Shown: positions 1 to 5,667, numbered from the stretch's first letter. The stretch: DNA of 9,576 nt from an uncultured Blautia sp. (GCA_934371915.1 CAKROE010000086.1:1-9576), one strand, 5' to 3'. Program-made: numbers and translations. Notes: a model not told the origin generated them from the sequence alone.

Positions 1-5
1 AGAGA

Positions 6-76
6 AGCGGGTGATGGGAATCGAACCCACGTATCCAGCTTGGAAGGCTGGTGTTCTACCATTGAACTACACCCGC
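6..76 (-). tRNA. tRNA-Gly (anticodon TCC)
   Basis: Read on the minus strand, a complete cloverleaf is visible. The 7-bp acceptor stem GCGGGTG/CACCCGC starts at 76 and closes at 7. The T-arm contains GGTTCGATTCC, and the anticodon stem CCAGC/GCTGG encloses the loop CTTCCAA, giving anticodon TCC (glycine GGA/GGG codons). The discriminator base is T at position 6, as is common for tRNA-Gly. The next bases are TCT, so CCA is not encoded and must be added by the CCA-adding enzyme. It lies 33 nt downstream of tRNA-Pro and probably shares its transcript. Confidence 0.96.
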
Positions 77-109
77 AATTCGCTGAAACGGTAAAAGTTG
101 TTTACAGCA

Positions 110-184
110 TCGGGGTGACAGGATTCGAACCTGCGGCCTCCTGGTCCCAAACCAGGCGCTCTAGCCAAGCTGAGCCACACCCCG
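110..184 (-). tRNA. tRNA-Pro (anticodon TGG)
   Basis: On the minus strand the acceptor stem CGGGGTG/CACCCCG runs from 184 to 111, with discriminator A at 110. The T-loop is GTTCGAATC. The anticodon stem CCTGG/CCAGG holds the loop TTTGGGA, so the anticodon is TGG, which with a modified wobble U could read all CCN codons. CCA is not encoded. It is the first gene after the strong minus-strand promoter at 237-265, so Pro-Gly, and probably more tRNAs beyond the left edge, form one transcription unit. Confidence 0.96.
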
Positions 185-236
185 TTAACGGTATTTAGTT
201 GTTTGCGTTTTCGCTTTGTCGCTCGACGCAAGACAT

Positions 237-265
237 ATTATATTATAGGGGTATTCAAATGTCAA
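237..265 (-). promoter_or_regulatory. tRNA operon promoter, perfect sigma-A consensus
   Basis: On the minus strand there is TTGACA (260-265), exactly 17 nt, then TATAAT (237-242). Both hexamers and the spacing match the housekeeping consensus. Transcription should start near position 230 and enter tRNA-Pro after about 45 nt of leader. A second TATAAT overlaps at 242-247 but would leave only a 12-nt spacer. The long A/T tracts at 270-294, just upstream of the -35, could act as an UP element, as expected for stable-RNA promoters (inference). Confidence 0.88.
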
Positions 266-286
266 CAATTTTTTTTATATTTTTTT

Positions 287-337
287 AAAAAAAATCCGAA
301 ATCCTAAAAAAGCCTTATTTTTCAAGGCTTTCAGGAT
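287..337 (-). terminator. hairpin with T-tract, terminator-like on the minus strand
   Basis: Inverted repeat: an inner stem AAAGCCTT/AAGGCTTT (309-316 with 324-331, 7-nt loop) inside an outer ATCCT/AGGAT pairing (301-305 with 333-337). Read leftward it is followed by six bases and then eight T (294-287), so only the minus orientation looks like a terminator. No minus-strand gene lies immediately upstream. It could stop antisense or read-through transcripts before they reach the tRNA promoter. The 6-nt gap before the T-tract makes the call tentative. Confidence 0.45.
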
Positions 338-398
338 AAAAAAAGTTTTGGGATTTGATCGATTTGGAATAAAAAACACAGAAATGAGATACATTTTG

Positions 399-427
399 TT
401 GGAAAAAATACAGAAGAATGATACAAT
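399..427 (+). promoter_or_regulatory. candidate promoter of the sigma-like gene
   Basis: TTGGAA (399-404), 17 nt, TACAAT (422-427). The -35 matches 4 of 6 and the -10 matches 5 of 6 consensus positions. The expected start near 434 gives a leader of about 27 nt that contains the AAGGAG ribosome binding site at 448-453. Confidence 0.55.
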
Positions 428-460
428 AAAAATCAGCCTAAAAAAATAAGGAGAATCAAA

Positions 461-1195
461 ATGAACGTACAGGAGTTTCAGAATAAATTAAAAGAAATTC
501 AGGAAATTGCGAAACAGAATGAAAATACATTAAAAGCAACAGACATCCGAGGAGTTTTTGATGGCTGTGATCTTGATAAAAATCAGCTTACCGGCGTACT
601 GAAATATCTGACTTCTCAGGGAATTGTGATTGAAGGTATGGAGAAGGCAGAAGAAACAGCTAAAGAGCCGGAATACAAAAAAGTTCCGCTGACACCGGAA
701 GAAGAAGCATATCTTCATGATTATCTGGAAAACCTGCCGGCTGTTACAGATATTGACCTTAACGATATGTTTGAACAGCTTTCGAAGGGAGAACAGGCTG
801 CAATCCAGACACTTGCTTCTTATTATATGAAAGCAACAGCAGAAATGGCAGCTGATATGAATGCAGAGGAAATCCTTCTTGCGGATTTGATCCAGGAGGC
901 AAATCTGAGCCTGATCCAGGCGCTGGACAATGCAGGAGAAGAGCTTCATGATGAAGAATGGCTTCTTGCAGAAGTGAAAAAAGGCATTCTTCAGGTACTG
1001 GAAGAGCAGACACAGGTGAAATTTGCCGATGACAGTCTGGTTGCCAGAGTAGAAAAGCTTGAAAGTGCAGTCCGTGAACTGAATGATGATGAAGATGACA
1101 AGAATGCATTCAGTATTGATGAGCTTGCGATCATTCTGGATATGAAAGTTGATGAAATTAGAGATATTCTTCGTCTGACCGGAGATGACAAGTAA
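461..1195 (+). CDS. truncated sigma-70-like protein (regions 1.1-3, no region 4)
   Basis: A 244-residue acidic protein with AAGGAG 7 nt before the ATG. I recognise a degenerate sigma-70 layout. Residues 5-60 resemble region 1.1 (pattern around TDIRGVF and LKYLTSQGIVI). Residues 77-90 (LTPEEEAYLHDYLE) resemble the region 1.2 helix. Residues 107-133 resemble region 2.1. Residues 140-156 (LADLIQEANLSLIQALD) match the core-binding helix LIQEGNxGLxxAV of region 2.2. Residues 166-240 follow the length and order of regions 2.3 to 3, ending with IDELAIILDMKVDEIRDIL, like the region 3 helix of RpoD. The aromatic and basic residues that melt and read the -10 element are absent, and regions 3.2 and 4 are missing. 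By hand count there are about 57 Asp/Glu against 24 Lys/Arg. It should therefore not work as a normal sigma factor. It might bind RNA polymerase core or an anti-sigma factor (inference). Family assignment is fairly likely; function is unknown. Confidence 0.75.
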   Translation: MNVQEFQNKLKEIQEIAKQNENTLKATDIRGVFDGCDLDKNQLTGVLKYLTSQGIVIEGMEKAEETAKEPEYKKVPLTPEEEAYLHDYLENLPAVTDIDLNDMFEQLSKGEQAAIQTLASYYMKATAEMAADMNAEEILLADLIQEANLSLIQALDNAGEELHDEEWLLAEVKKGILQVLEEQTQVKFADDSLVARVEKLESAVRELNDDEDDKNAFSIDELAIILDMKVDEIRDILRLTGDDK

Positions 1196-1247
1196 AAAAT
1201 ACAAAGTTAGCTGAGAAAAACAATTAGTTTGGATTTCGGGTATTTTG

Positions 1248-1276
1248 TTGAATCCTGAGTAAATGTGTGGTATTAT
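1248..1276 (+). promoter_or_regulatory. extended -10 promoter of the metal regulator gene
   Basis: TTGAAT (1248-1253), 17 nt, TATTAT (1271-1276), preceded by TGG, which fits an extended -10 (TGn). The expected start near 1283 gives a leader of under 20 nt before the ATG at 1301. This argues against the in-frame ATG-like start upstream at 1265, which would lie inside the promoter. No clear terminator separates this promoter from the preceding gene, so some read-through is possible. Confidence 0.6.
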
Positions 1277-1286
1277 AAAGGCATAT

Positions 1287-1292
1287 GGGAGG
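1287..1292 (+). promoter_or_regulatory. ribosome binding site fixing the regulator start at 1301
   Basis: GGGAGG lies 8 nt before the ATG at 1301. No Shine-Dalgarno sequence precedes the longer in-frame start at 1265, so 1301 is preferred. Confidence 0.75.
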
Positions 1293-1300
1293 TATTTTTT

Positions 1301-1675
1301 ATGCAAATCAGAGAATCGGCAGAGGATTATCTCGAGGCGATCCTTGTATTGTCGAAAAAGGGCGGCGGAGTTCGGTCCGTTGATATAGCCACAATGCTCG
1401 GAGTATCTAAGCCAAGTGTCAGTCATGCGATGAAACTTCTCAGGGAAGATGGATATATTGCTATGGATCGTTATGGTACAGTGACACTGATGGAAAAAGG
1501 CGCAGAGATCGCCAACAGGATTTATGAAAGACATACGGTTCTGACAAAGATGCTGGAAGGACTGGGGGTATCTGCAGATACGGCAAGATGTGATGCGTGC
1601 AAGATGGAGCATGATGTCAGCGATGAAAGTTTTGAAAGAATCAAAGAGCATTTGAGAGTGAAAGGAGAGATCTGA
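1301..1675 (+). CDS. DtxR/MntR-family metal-dependent transcriptional regulator
   Basis: A 124-residue repressor-type protein. Residues 1-62 form the winged helix-turn-helix, with the opening SAEDYLEAIL and the recognition helix around VSKPSVSHAMKLL (35-47). Residues 63-124 form the helical dimerisation and metal domain. Family metal ligands are recognisable: Asp9 and Glu12 at the MntR Asp8/Glu11 positions, His78, and CKMEH (100-104), which aligns with CRWEH of DtxR. The site thus mixes MntR-type N-terminal ligands with the DtxR-type cysteine, so iron or manganese sensing cannot be decided from sequence. The protein has MntR length and lacks the SH3-like C-terminal domain of full DtxR. No metal transporter is adjacent, so the target genes lie elsewhere or it regulates itself. 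It follows the sigma-like gene by 105 nt and has its own promoter. Confidence 0.9.
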   Translation: MQIRESAEDYLEAILVLSKKGGGVRSVDIATMLGVSKPSVSHAMKLLREDGYIAMDRYGTVTLMEKGAEIANRIYERHTVLTKMLEGLGVSADTARCDACKMEHDVSDESFERIKEHLRVKGEI

Positions 1676-1690
1676 TTCGATCTCTCCTTT
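1661..1690 (+). terminator. 12-bp terminator hairpin overlapping the regulator stop codon
   Basis: A perfect 12-bp inverted repeat AAAGGAGAGATC/GATCTCTCCTTT (1661-1672 with 1679-1690) with a 6-nt loop. The TGA stop of the metal regulator (1673-1675) is in the loop, so the last four codons form the left arm. A T-rich stretch (TTTAGTTATTCTTTCT) follows on the plus strand. The transporter gene converges on it and ends at 1693, so the hairpin may serve both directions, although the minus-strand side lacks a T-tract. Confidence 0.7.
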
Positions 1691-1692
1691 AG

Positions 1693-2601
1693 TTATTCTT
1701 TCTGCGGCAGCTGTGCAAGAATGATCGCACCAAACATCAGAACACAGCCAAAGATTTCACGGCTGCTTAAATGCTGCCCGAGGATTATCCATCCGGCAAG
1801 CACGGAAATACAGGATTCCAGACTGAGAATCAGGGAAGCAACTGTCGGGTTCATGTTTTTCTGACCGACGATCTGCAGGGTGTAAGCTACACCGCTTGAC
1901 ATAACTCCGGCATAAAGAATCGGGATCCATGCAGCGAGGATCCCGGAAAGATTCGGCTGCTCAAAAAGCAAAGCCGGGACACCGGACAGAATGCCGCAGA
2001 CCAGAAACTGGATGCAGGACATTTTTACTCCATCAACGAGCGGAGAAAAATGATCAATGACCAGAATGTGCCCGGAAAAAAGAAAGGCACAGATGATCAG
2101 CAGAAGTTCACCTTTACCGAGTGCGAATCCCTCTCCGGGTGTCAGGCACAGAAGATAGAGCCCACACAGAGAAAGCAGGACTGCAACCCAGATAAACGGG
2201 CTGCATTTTTTTTTTAGGAAAATACCGATGATTGGAACAATGATGATGTAACATGCGGTGATAAAACCGGCTTTTCCGACGGTGGTGTATTTGATACCGA
2301 ACTGCTGGAAATTACTTGCAAGGCAGAGCATGATACCACAGCAGATTCCTCCGATGAGCAGAGTTTTGCGTCCGGATGCGGAAGATTCGCGCTTCTTTTC
2401 TTCTGTGGAACGTGTTCGGTCCAGTACTTTAATGACCGGAAGCAGAGCAAGTGCACCGATAAGATTTCGCACAGCATTAAAGGTAAATCCACCGATGTAG
2501 TCCATGCTGACACTCTGGGCAACAAAAGCGACACCCCAGATGGTAGCGGTCAGAAGAAGCAGAAGCGAATTTCTGACTGGGATTGAATTCTCTTTTTTCA
2601 T
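1693..2601 (-). CDS. EamA/DMT-superfamily transporter
   Basis: A 302-residue, very hydrophobic protein with about ten predicted membrane helices, in the two-fold EamA repeat typical of drug/metabolite transporters. Repeat one spans roughly residues 11-152, starting LLLLLTATIWGVAFVAQ. Repeat two spans 164-298, with the family-like stretch SSGVAYTLQIVGQK (235-248) and LILSLESCISVLAGWIILGQ (257-276). Length fits the usual 280-310. The ATG at 2601 is chosen because AGGAGA (2611-2616) sits 9 nt upstream of it. The ATG at 2619 in the same frame has no ribosome binding site. The substrate cannot be told from sequence; family members export amino acids, metabolites or drugs. The gene has its own promoter and converges with the metal regulator, so co-regulation is not implied. 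An A10 tract occurs in the coding strand at 2206-2215. Confidence 0.9.
   Translation of the reverse strand: MKKENSIPVRNSLLLLLTATIWGVAFVAQSVSMDYIGGFTFNAVRNLIGALALLPVIKVLDRTRSTEEKKRESSASGRKTLLIGGICCGIMLCLASNFQQFGIKYTTVGKAGFITACYIIIVPIIGIFLKKKCSPFIWVAVLLSLCGLYLLCLTPGEGFALGKGELLLIICAFLFSGHILVIDHFSPLVDGVKMSCIQFLVCGILSGVPALLFEQPNLSGILAAWIPILYAGVMSSGVAYTLQIVGQKNMNPTVASLILSLESCISVLAGWIILGQHLSSREIFGCVLMFGAIILAQLPQKE
2206..2215 (-). repeat. A10 homopolymer inside the transporter gene
   Basis: Ten consecutive A on the coding strand encode the end of Leu plus three Lys (CTA AAA AAA AAA) near residues 129-132, in the cytoplasmic-type loop after a membrane helix. The frame is intact at ten. Such tracts are prone to polymerase slippage, which would shift the frame and truncate the protein. 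Confidence 0.9.
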
Positions 2602-2610
2602 AATAGTAGT

Positions 2611-2616
2611 TCTCCT
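2611..2616 (-). promoter_or_regulatory. ribosome binding site fixing the transporter start at 2601
   Basis: AGGAGA on the minus strand, 9 nt before the ATG at 2601. It lies just inside the open reading frame that would begin at 2619, which supports the shorter protein. Confidence 0.75.
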
Positions 2617-2647
2617 CATATTTGGCGGGTTTCAAATGTATATGCCT

Positions 2648-2665
2648 TTTCATGCAAGCATGAAA
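2648..2665. promoter_or_regulatory. 18-bp palindrome in the transporter leader (candidate operator)
   Basis: TTTCATGCAAGCATGAAA is a perfect palindrome with 9-bp arms if read as DNA. As RNA it would be an 8-bp stem, but with only two loop bases it is a poor hairpin, so a dimeric repressor site is the more natural reading. It lies about 25-45 nt downstream of the expected transporter transcription start, where a bound protein would block elongation. The protein that binds it is unknown. Confidence 0.45.
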
Positions 2666-2697
2666 GTCATATCCGTTTTAAACCCTTGTATCCATGT

Positions 2698-2725
2698 ATT
2701 ATACTGCATAACTATACAATGTTAA
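2698..2725 (-). promoter_or_regulatory. promoter of the EamA transporter gene
   Basis: On the minus strand, TTAACA (2720-2725), 16 nt, TATAAT (2698-2703): 5 of 6 and 6 of 6 consensus matches. The expected start near 2691 gives a leader of about 90 nt. The promoter sits just downstream of the permease terminator, so the transporter is transcribed separately from the purine operon. Confidence 0.65.
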
Positions 2726-2734
2726 AGAGTGAAA

Positions 2735-2771
2735 ATAAAAAATGCAGGCCCTGTATAAACAGAGCCCGCAT
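2735..2771 (-). terminator. intrinsic terminator of the guaD-permease operon
   Basis: On the minus strand, ATGCGGGCTCTG (2771-2760) pairs with CAGGGCCTGCAT (2753-2742) around a 6-nt loop. This gives 12 pairs including two G-U, followed directly by TTTTTTATTTTC. It starts 31 nt after the permease stop codon. Confidence 0.88.
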
Positions 2772-2801
2772 GAATAATTATAAAATCATAAATGATAAAG
2801 A

Positions 2802-4178
2802 TCAGATGAAGATATATTTCAGTATAAATAATACTGCAAGAATGTACATCAGAAGACTGATCTTCTTTTCTTTAGCTTTTCCGGTGATTACGTTGATCAC
2901 AACATAGGAGATAACACCCATGGAGATACCTTCGGAAATGCTGTACATAAACGGCATGGCGATGATTGCGATGAAGCATGGGATCGCTTCGGTCATGTCG
3001 TTGAAATCGATCTTTGTAACAGATGTCAGCATCAGGTAACCAACTACGATCAGAGCCGGTGCTGTGGCAAAGGAAGGGATTGCCAGGAAAATCGGTGAAA
3101 GCAGAAGAGAAAGTGCAAACAGCACACCGGCTACCAGAGAAGTAAGACCGGTACGTCCGCCTTCGGCAACACCGGAGGCACTTTCTACAAATGTTGTAAC
3201 GGTGGAAGTACCGCATACAGCACCTACAGTTGTTCCAATAGCGTCAGAAAGCAGTGCGCCTTTGATCTTCGGAAGCTTGCCATCTTTATCGAGCATATCT
3301 GCTTTGGATGCAACACCGATCAGGGTTCCGAGAGTATCAAACATATCTACAAACAGGAATGCAAACATGATAACTACGAAATCCAGAGAAAATACAATCG
3401 AGAAATCCATTTTCATGAACGTCGGCATCATGCTTGGTACAGAGATTCCGTTTGAAAAATCAGGAAGCAGGCTGTAATAACCGAGATCTGCGTTTGGGAC
3501 ATACAGATGAGTCAGCTGACAGATGATACCGAGGACCCATGTGATCAGGATACCCCAGAGGATACCGCCCTTGACATTTTTTGCAAGGAGGATCGCAGTA
3601 ACAAGAACGCCGATCAGTGCAAGCAGTACTGTGATTCCCTGAGAGGAAAATGTTCCTTCTGCAACGGAAGATTTGAAGGAAAAGATGCTGACAAGTGTAG
3701 AATCGTTTCCGACAACGATCTTTGCATTCTGCAGTCCGATAAATGCGATAAAGAGACCAATACCTACGGATACCGCATGTTTCAGGTTCATCGGGATGGA
3801 GTTGAAGATTGCTTCACGTACATTTGTAAGAGAAAGTAAAATAAAAATGATACCTTCTGCAAATACTGCTGCCAGTGCCTGCTGCCATGTATATCCCATA
3901 CCAAGGACTACTGTGTAGGTGAAGTATGCGTTCAGACCCATGCCGGGAGCCAGAACGAACGGATAGTTGGACAAAAGAGCCATCAGGCAGGTTGCGATAA
4001 ATGCGGACAGTGCGGTTGCGGTAAAGACAGCACCGCGGTCCATGCCGGAAGCAGACAGGATATTCGGATTGACCGCCAGAATGTAGGCCATGGTCATAAA
4101 GGTTGTGATTCCTGCCATCACTTCTGTTTTGACGTCGGTGTGGTTTTCTTTCAGGTGAAAGATTTTGTCAAGATTCAT
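2802..4178 (-). CDS. NCS2-family purine permease (PbuG/PbuO-like, AZG type)
   Basis: A 458-residue membrane protein, normal length for the azaguanine-like branch of NCS2, with about 12-14 membrane segments. Recognisable family motifs are the N-terminal TEVMAGITTFMTMAYILAVN (18-37), APGMGLNAYFTY (77-88), the FVDMFDTLGT segment (276-285), and GTSTVTTFVESASGVAEGGR (323-342) with RTGL following. The last two correspond to the substrate-binding segments of this fold. It should import a purine base with protons across the cytoplasmic membrane. Guanine or hypoxanthine is most likely because guaD is directly upstream and both genes follow a guanine-type riboswitch. The ATG at 4178 is chosen because AAGGGGG (4186-4192) lies 7 nt upstream and the protein then starts MNLDKIF, as in relatives. 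A longer in-frame start at 4238 would overlap the guaD end and lacks a ribosome binding site. Exact specificity is inferred. Confidence 0.92.
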   Translation of the reverse strand: MNLDKIFHLKENHTDVKTEVMAGITTFMTMAYILAVNPNILSASGMDRGAVFTATALSAFIATCLMALLSNYPFVLAPGMGLNAYFTYTVVLGMGYTWQQALAAVFAEGIIFILLSLTNVREAIFNSIPMNLKHAVSVGIGLFIAFIGLQNAKIVVGNDSTLVSIFSFKSSVAEGTFSSQGITVLLALIGVLVTAILLAKNVKGGILWGILITWVLGIICQLTHLYVPNADLGYYSLLPDFSNGISVPSMMPTFMKMDFSIVFSLDFVVIMFAFLFVDMFDTLGTLIGVASKADMLDKDGKLPKIKGALLSDAIGTTVGAVCGTSTVTTFVESASGVAEGGRTGLTSLVAGVLFALSLLLSPIFLAIPSFATAPALIVVGYLMLTSVTKIDFNDMTEAIPCFIAIIAMPFMYSISEGISMGVISYVVINVITGKAKEKKISLLMYILAVLFILKYIFI

Positions 4179-4185
4179 AAAAGTA

Positions 4186-4192
4186 CCCCCTT
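4186..4192 (-). promoter_or_regulatory. ribosome binding site fixing the permease start at 4178
   Basis: AAGGGGG on the minus strand, 7 nt before the ATG at 4178, within the 34-nt gap after the guaD stop codon. Confidence 0.75.
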
Positions 4193-4195
4193 CGT

Positions 4196-4212
4196 ATTGT
4201 GCAGATTGTGCA
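4196..4212. repeat. short tandem repeat ATTGTGCA in the guaD-permease gap
   Basis: Two copies of ATTGTGCA with a 9-bp period (4196-4203 and 4205-4212, plus-strand reading) lie between the guaD stop and the permease ribosome binding site. It may be a small local duplication; no function is evident. Confidence 0.6.
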
Positions 4213-5499
4213 CTAAAAGATTTTATTTCCGGAAACATACTTTCCGGTGATGCAGTGATCGTCTGAAAGATAGATCAGTCGTTCCAGCCGTTCCCGCGCA
4301 GTCAGATGCTGAGGATGGCGGAGACTGCTGTCGTCCAGGATCAGTGCATCAAACTCATAGCCTTCCATAAATGAGCCGACTTTTCCGAAAAATGCACCGC
4401 CTCCCATTGTCGCCATATAAAAGGCTTCTTCGAGAGAGAGGGGCTTAAGTGTGTCATCCACAAGTCTCCAGCGGAGTTTTGATACCTGAATGGCATCTGC
4501 GACTGTGCGGAGCATGGAAAGTGAATGACCGCCTGCGATGTCGGTGCCGAGTCCGATGTGAAGTCCTTCATCGAGATATCGCCGTGTTGGTGCAATTCCG
4601 GATGAAAGATTGGTGTTGGACTGTGGACAGTGGGCAATAAATACGCCGCGCTTTTTCATAAGGGAGATTTCTGCGTCAGAACTGTAGACACAGTGTGCCA
4701 TGATGGTCGGACAGTTTTCACCGCCAAAAAGACCAAACTGGTCATAGGCTTCCCCGTAAAATGAAGTACCCGGACATAATTCTTTTACCCATGCGATCTC
4801 GCTTCGGTTTTCGGAAAGATGAGACTGTACCGGAAGACAGTAAGTTCTCTGGATCTCTGACAGACCGGTCATGAGTTCATCTGTGCAGGAAGGAGTGAAA
4901 CGTGGGGTGAGAATCGGTTTGACATTCTCGTATTTTCCTGCAGTATCAGTTAACCAGCGGACAGTATCCCGAATAGAAACAACAGCACTTTTTTCCTGAA
5001 GAGCGGCAGAGCCGTTGCGGTCCATATTTACTTTACCGATGAAAGTCCTGAGACCGGTTTTCTCCATAAGGTCCATCAGAAGCTCAGTTGCCTCTACGTG
5101 TAAAGTGCCGAAGACAGAAGCGCGGGTAGTGGCGCTGTTTTTTATGTCATCGGCAAAAATAGCATAGGCTTTGGCGGCATAGTCCGGATCTGAATATCTG
5201 GATTCTTCCGGGAATGTGACAGTATTCAGCCAGTCGAGCAGTTCCAGATCCATATACATGCCGTGGAATGCATACTGCGGGGCATGCAGATGAAGATCAG
5301 TCATTCCGGGGATGATCAGACACGGACTGACATTGCGTACCGGAATTCCGGAAAAATGCTCCGGAAGCTTCGGGAAAACACCGACGCTCCTGCCATCCTG
5401 ACAGACAAGATAAGCGTCTTCAAGACAGGTCAGATGCCGGGAATCTGTGCTGAAACAGACGGCGCCTTTCAGTGCAAAAGTGGTTGGATTCTGTGTCAT
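4213..5499 (-). CDS. guaD: guanine deaminase (amidohydrolase superfamily)
   Basis: A 428-residue cytosolic zinc enzyme that hydrolyses guanine to xanthine and ammonia. Motifs appear in family order: IIPGMTDLHLHAPQ (62-75) with zinc ligands His70 and His72; the guanine-deaminase signature WLNTVTFPEE (90-99); LTPRFTPSC (197-205), where the Arg and Phe contact the base; HLSEN (227-231) with zinc His227 and Glu230; AHC (268-270); HCPQSNTNLSSG (290-301); and GLGTDIAGG (316-324) with Asp320. The PRFxPxC and TFPEE motifs separate GuaD from other amidohydrolases such as chlorohydrolases. A strong ribosome binding site AAGGAGGT (5507-5514) lies 7 nt before the ATG. It is the first gene of a two-gene operon with a purine permease 34 nt downstream, behind a guanine-type riboswitch, which agrees with the assignment. 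Confidence 0.94.
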   Translation of the reverse strand: MTQNPTTFALKGAVCFSTDSRHLTCLEDAYLVCQDGRSVGVFPKLPEHFSGIPVRNVSPCLIIPGMTDLHLHAPQYAFHGMYMDLELLDWLNTVTFPEESRYSDPDYAAKAYAIFADDIKNSATTRASVFGTLHVEATELLMDLMEKTGLRTFIGKVNMDRNGSAALQEKSAVVSIRDTVRWLTDTAGKYENVKPILTPRFTPSCTDELMTGLSEIQRTYCLPVQSHLSENRSEIAWVKELCPGTSFYGEAYDQFGLFGGENCPTIMAHCVYSSDAEISLMKKRGVFIAHCPQSNTNLSSGIAPTRRYLDEGLHIGLGTDIAGGHSLSMLRTVADAIQVSKLRWRLVDDTLKPLSLEEAFYMATMGGGAFFGKVGSFMEGYEFDALILDDSSLRHPQHLTARERLERLIYLSDDHCITGKYVSGNKIF

Positions 5500-5538
5500 A
5501 TAATCTACCTCCTTTTTGATAAACGGAGCTTTCCGGAC

Positions 5539-5568
5539 AAAAAAAATACCGAATATTTATGCCCGACA
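5539..5568 (-). terminator. putative riboswitch-controlled terminator (expression platform)
   Basis: On the minus strand, TGTCGGGCAT (5568-5559) can pair with ATATTCGGTA (5556-5547) using several G-U pairs and one mismatch, followed immediately by eight T (5546-5539). Its left arm also belongs to a rival 8-bp hairpin, ATAAGTTC/GAACTTGT (5587-5580 with 5573-5566), which uses the 3' strand of aptamer helix P1. The two states are mutually exclusive: ligand-stabilised P1 would free the terminator. The terminator stem is weak, so the model is tentative. Confidence 0.5.
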
Positions 5569-5581
5569 AGTTCCGTAGAGA

Positions 5582-5644
5582 ACTTATAGACAACTATTAC
5601 GGTAGTTGGTAGAAACGTCCAACCAATTATGGACCTATATAAGT
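5582..5644 (-). promoter_or_regulatory. purine riboswitch aptamer, guanine type
   Basis: Read on the minus strand it shows all parts of the purine aptamer. P1 is ACTTATA/TATAAGT (5644-5638 with 5588-5582, extendable by one pair on each side). P2 is GTCCA/TGGAC with loop TAATTGGT. The invariant joining segment GTTTCTACC follows. P3 is CAACTA/TAGTTG with loop CCGTAA, and the closing junction is TCTAT. The base that pairs with the ligand (position 74 of the xpt numbering) is C, which selects guanine or hypoxanthine over adenine. Small departures from xpt are a 5-bp P2, an L3 loop one base short and U at position 73. It lies between the guaD promoter and guaD and fits that gene's function. Confidence 0.9.
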
Positions 5645-5667
5645 TTCGTGATGTTGTTTATAAAATT

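Noticed and set aside
461..1300. The sigma-like gene as a frameshifted full-length sigma factor
   Set aside because: The 105 bp after its stop contain no region 4-like sequence in any frame and then a promoter for the next gene, so the missing part is not nearby.
530..1651. Long (373-codon) open frame antisense to the sigma-like and regulator genes
   Set aside because: It is rich in Cys, Phe, His and Ile with no recognisable domain, spans two well-supported plus-strand genes with good ribosome binding sites, and is the expected shadow of their codon bias.
2602..2697. Riboswitch in the transporter leader, such as a guanidine type
   Set aside because: No conserved aptamer motif is visible; the only strong symmetry is a palindrome with a 2-base centre, which suits a protein site.
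4213..4238. Longer permease start overlapping the guaD stop
   Set aside because: There is no ribosome binding site at 4238, and the extra residues do not resemble family N termini, whereas the start at 4178 has AAGGGGG at 7 nt.
5582..5644. Adenine riboswitch
   Set aside because: The ligand-pairing position in the closing junction is C, not U, and the downstream gene is guanine deaminase.
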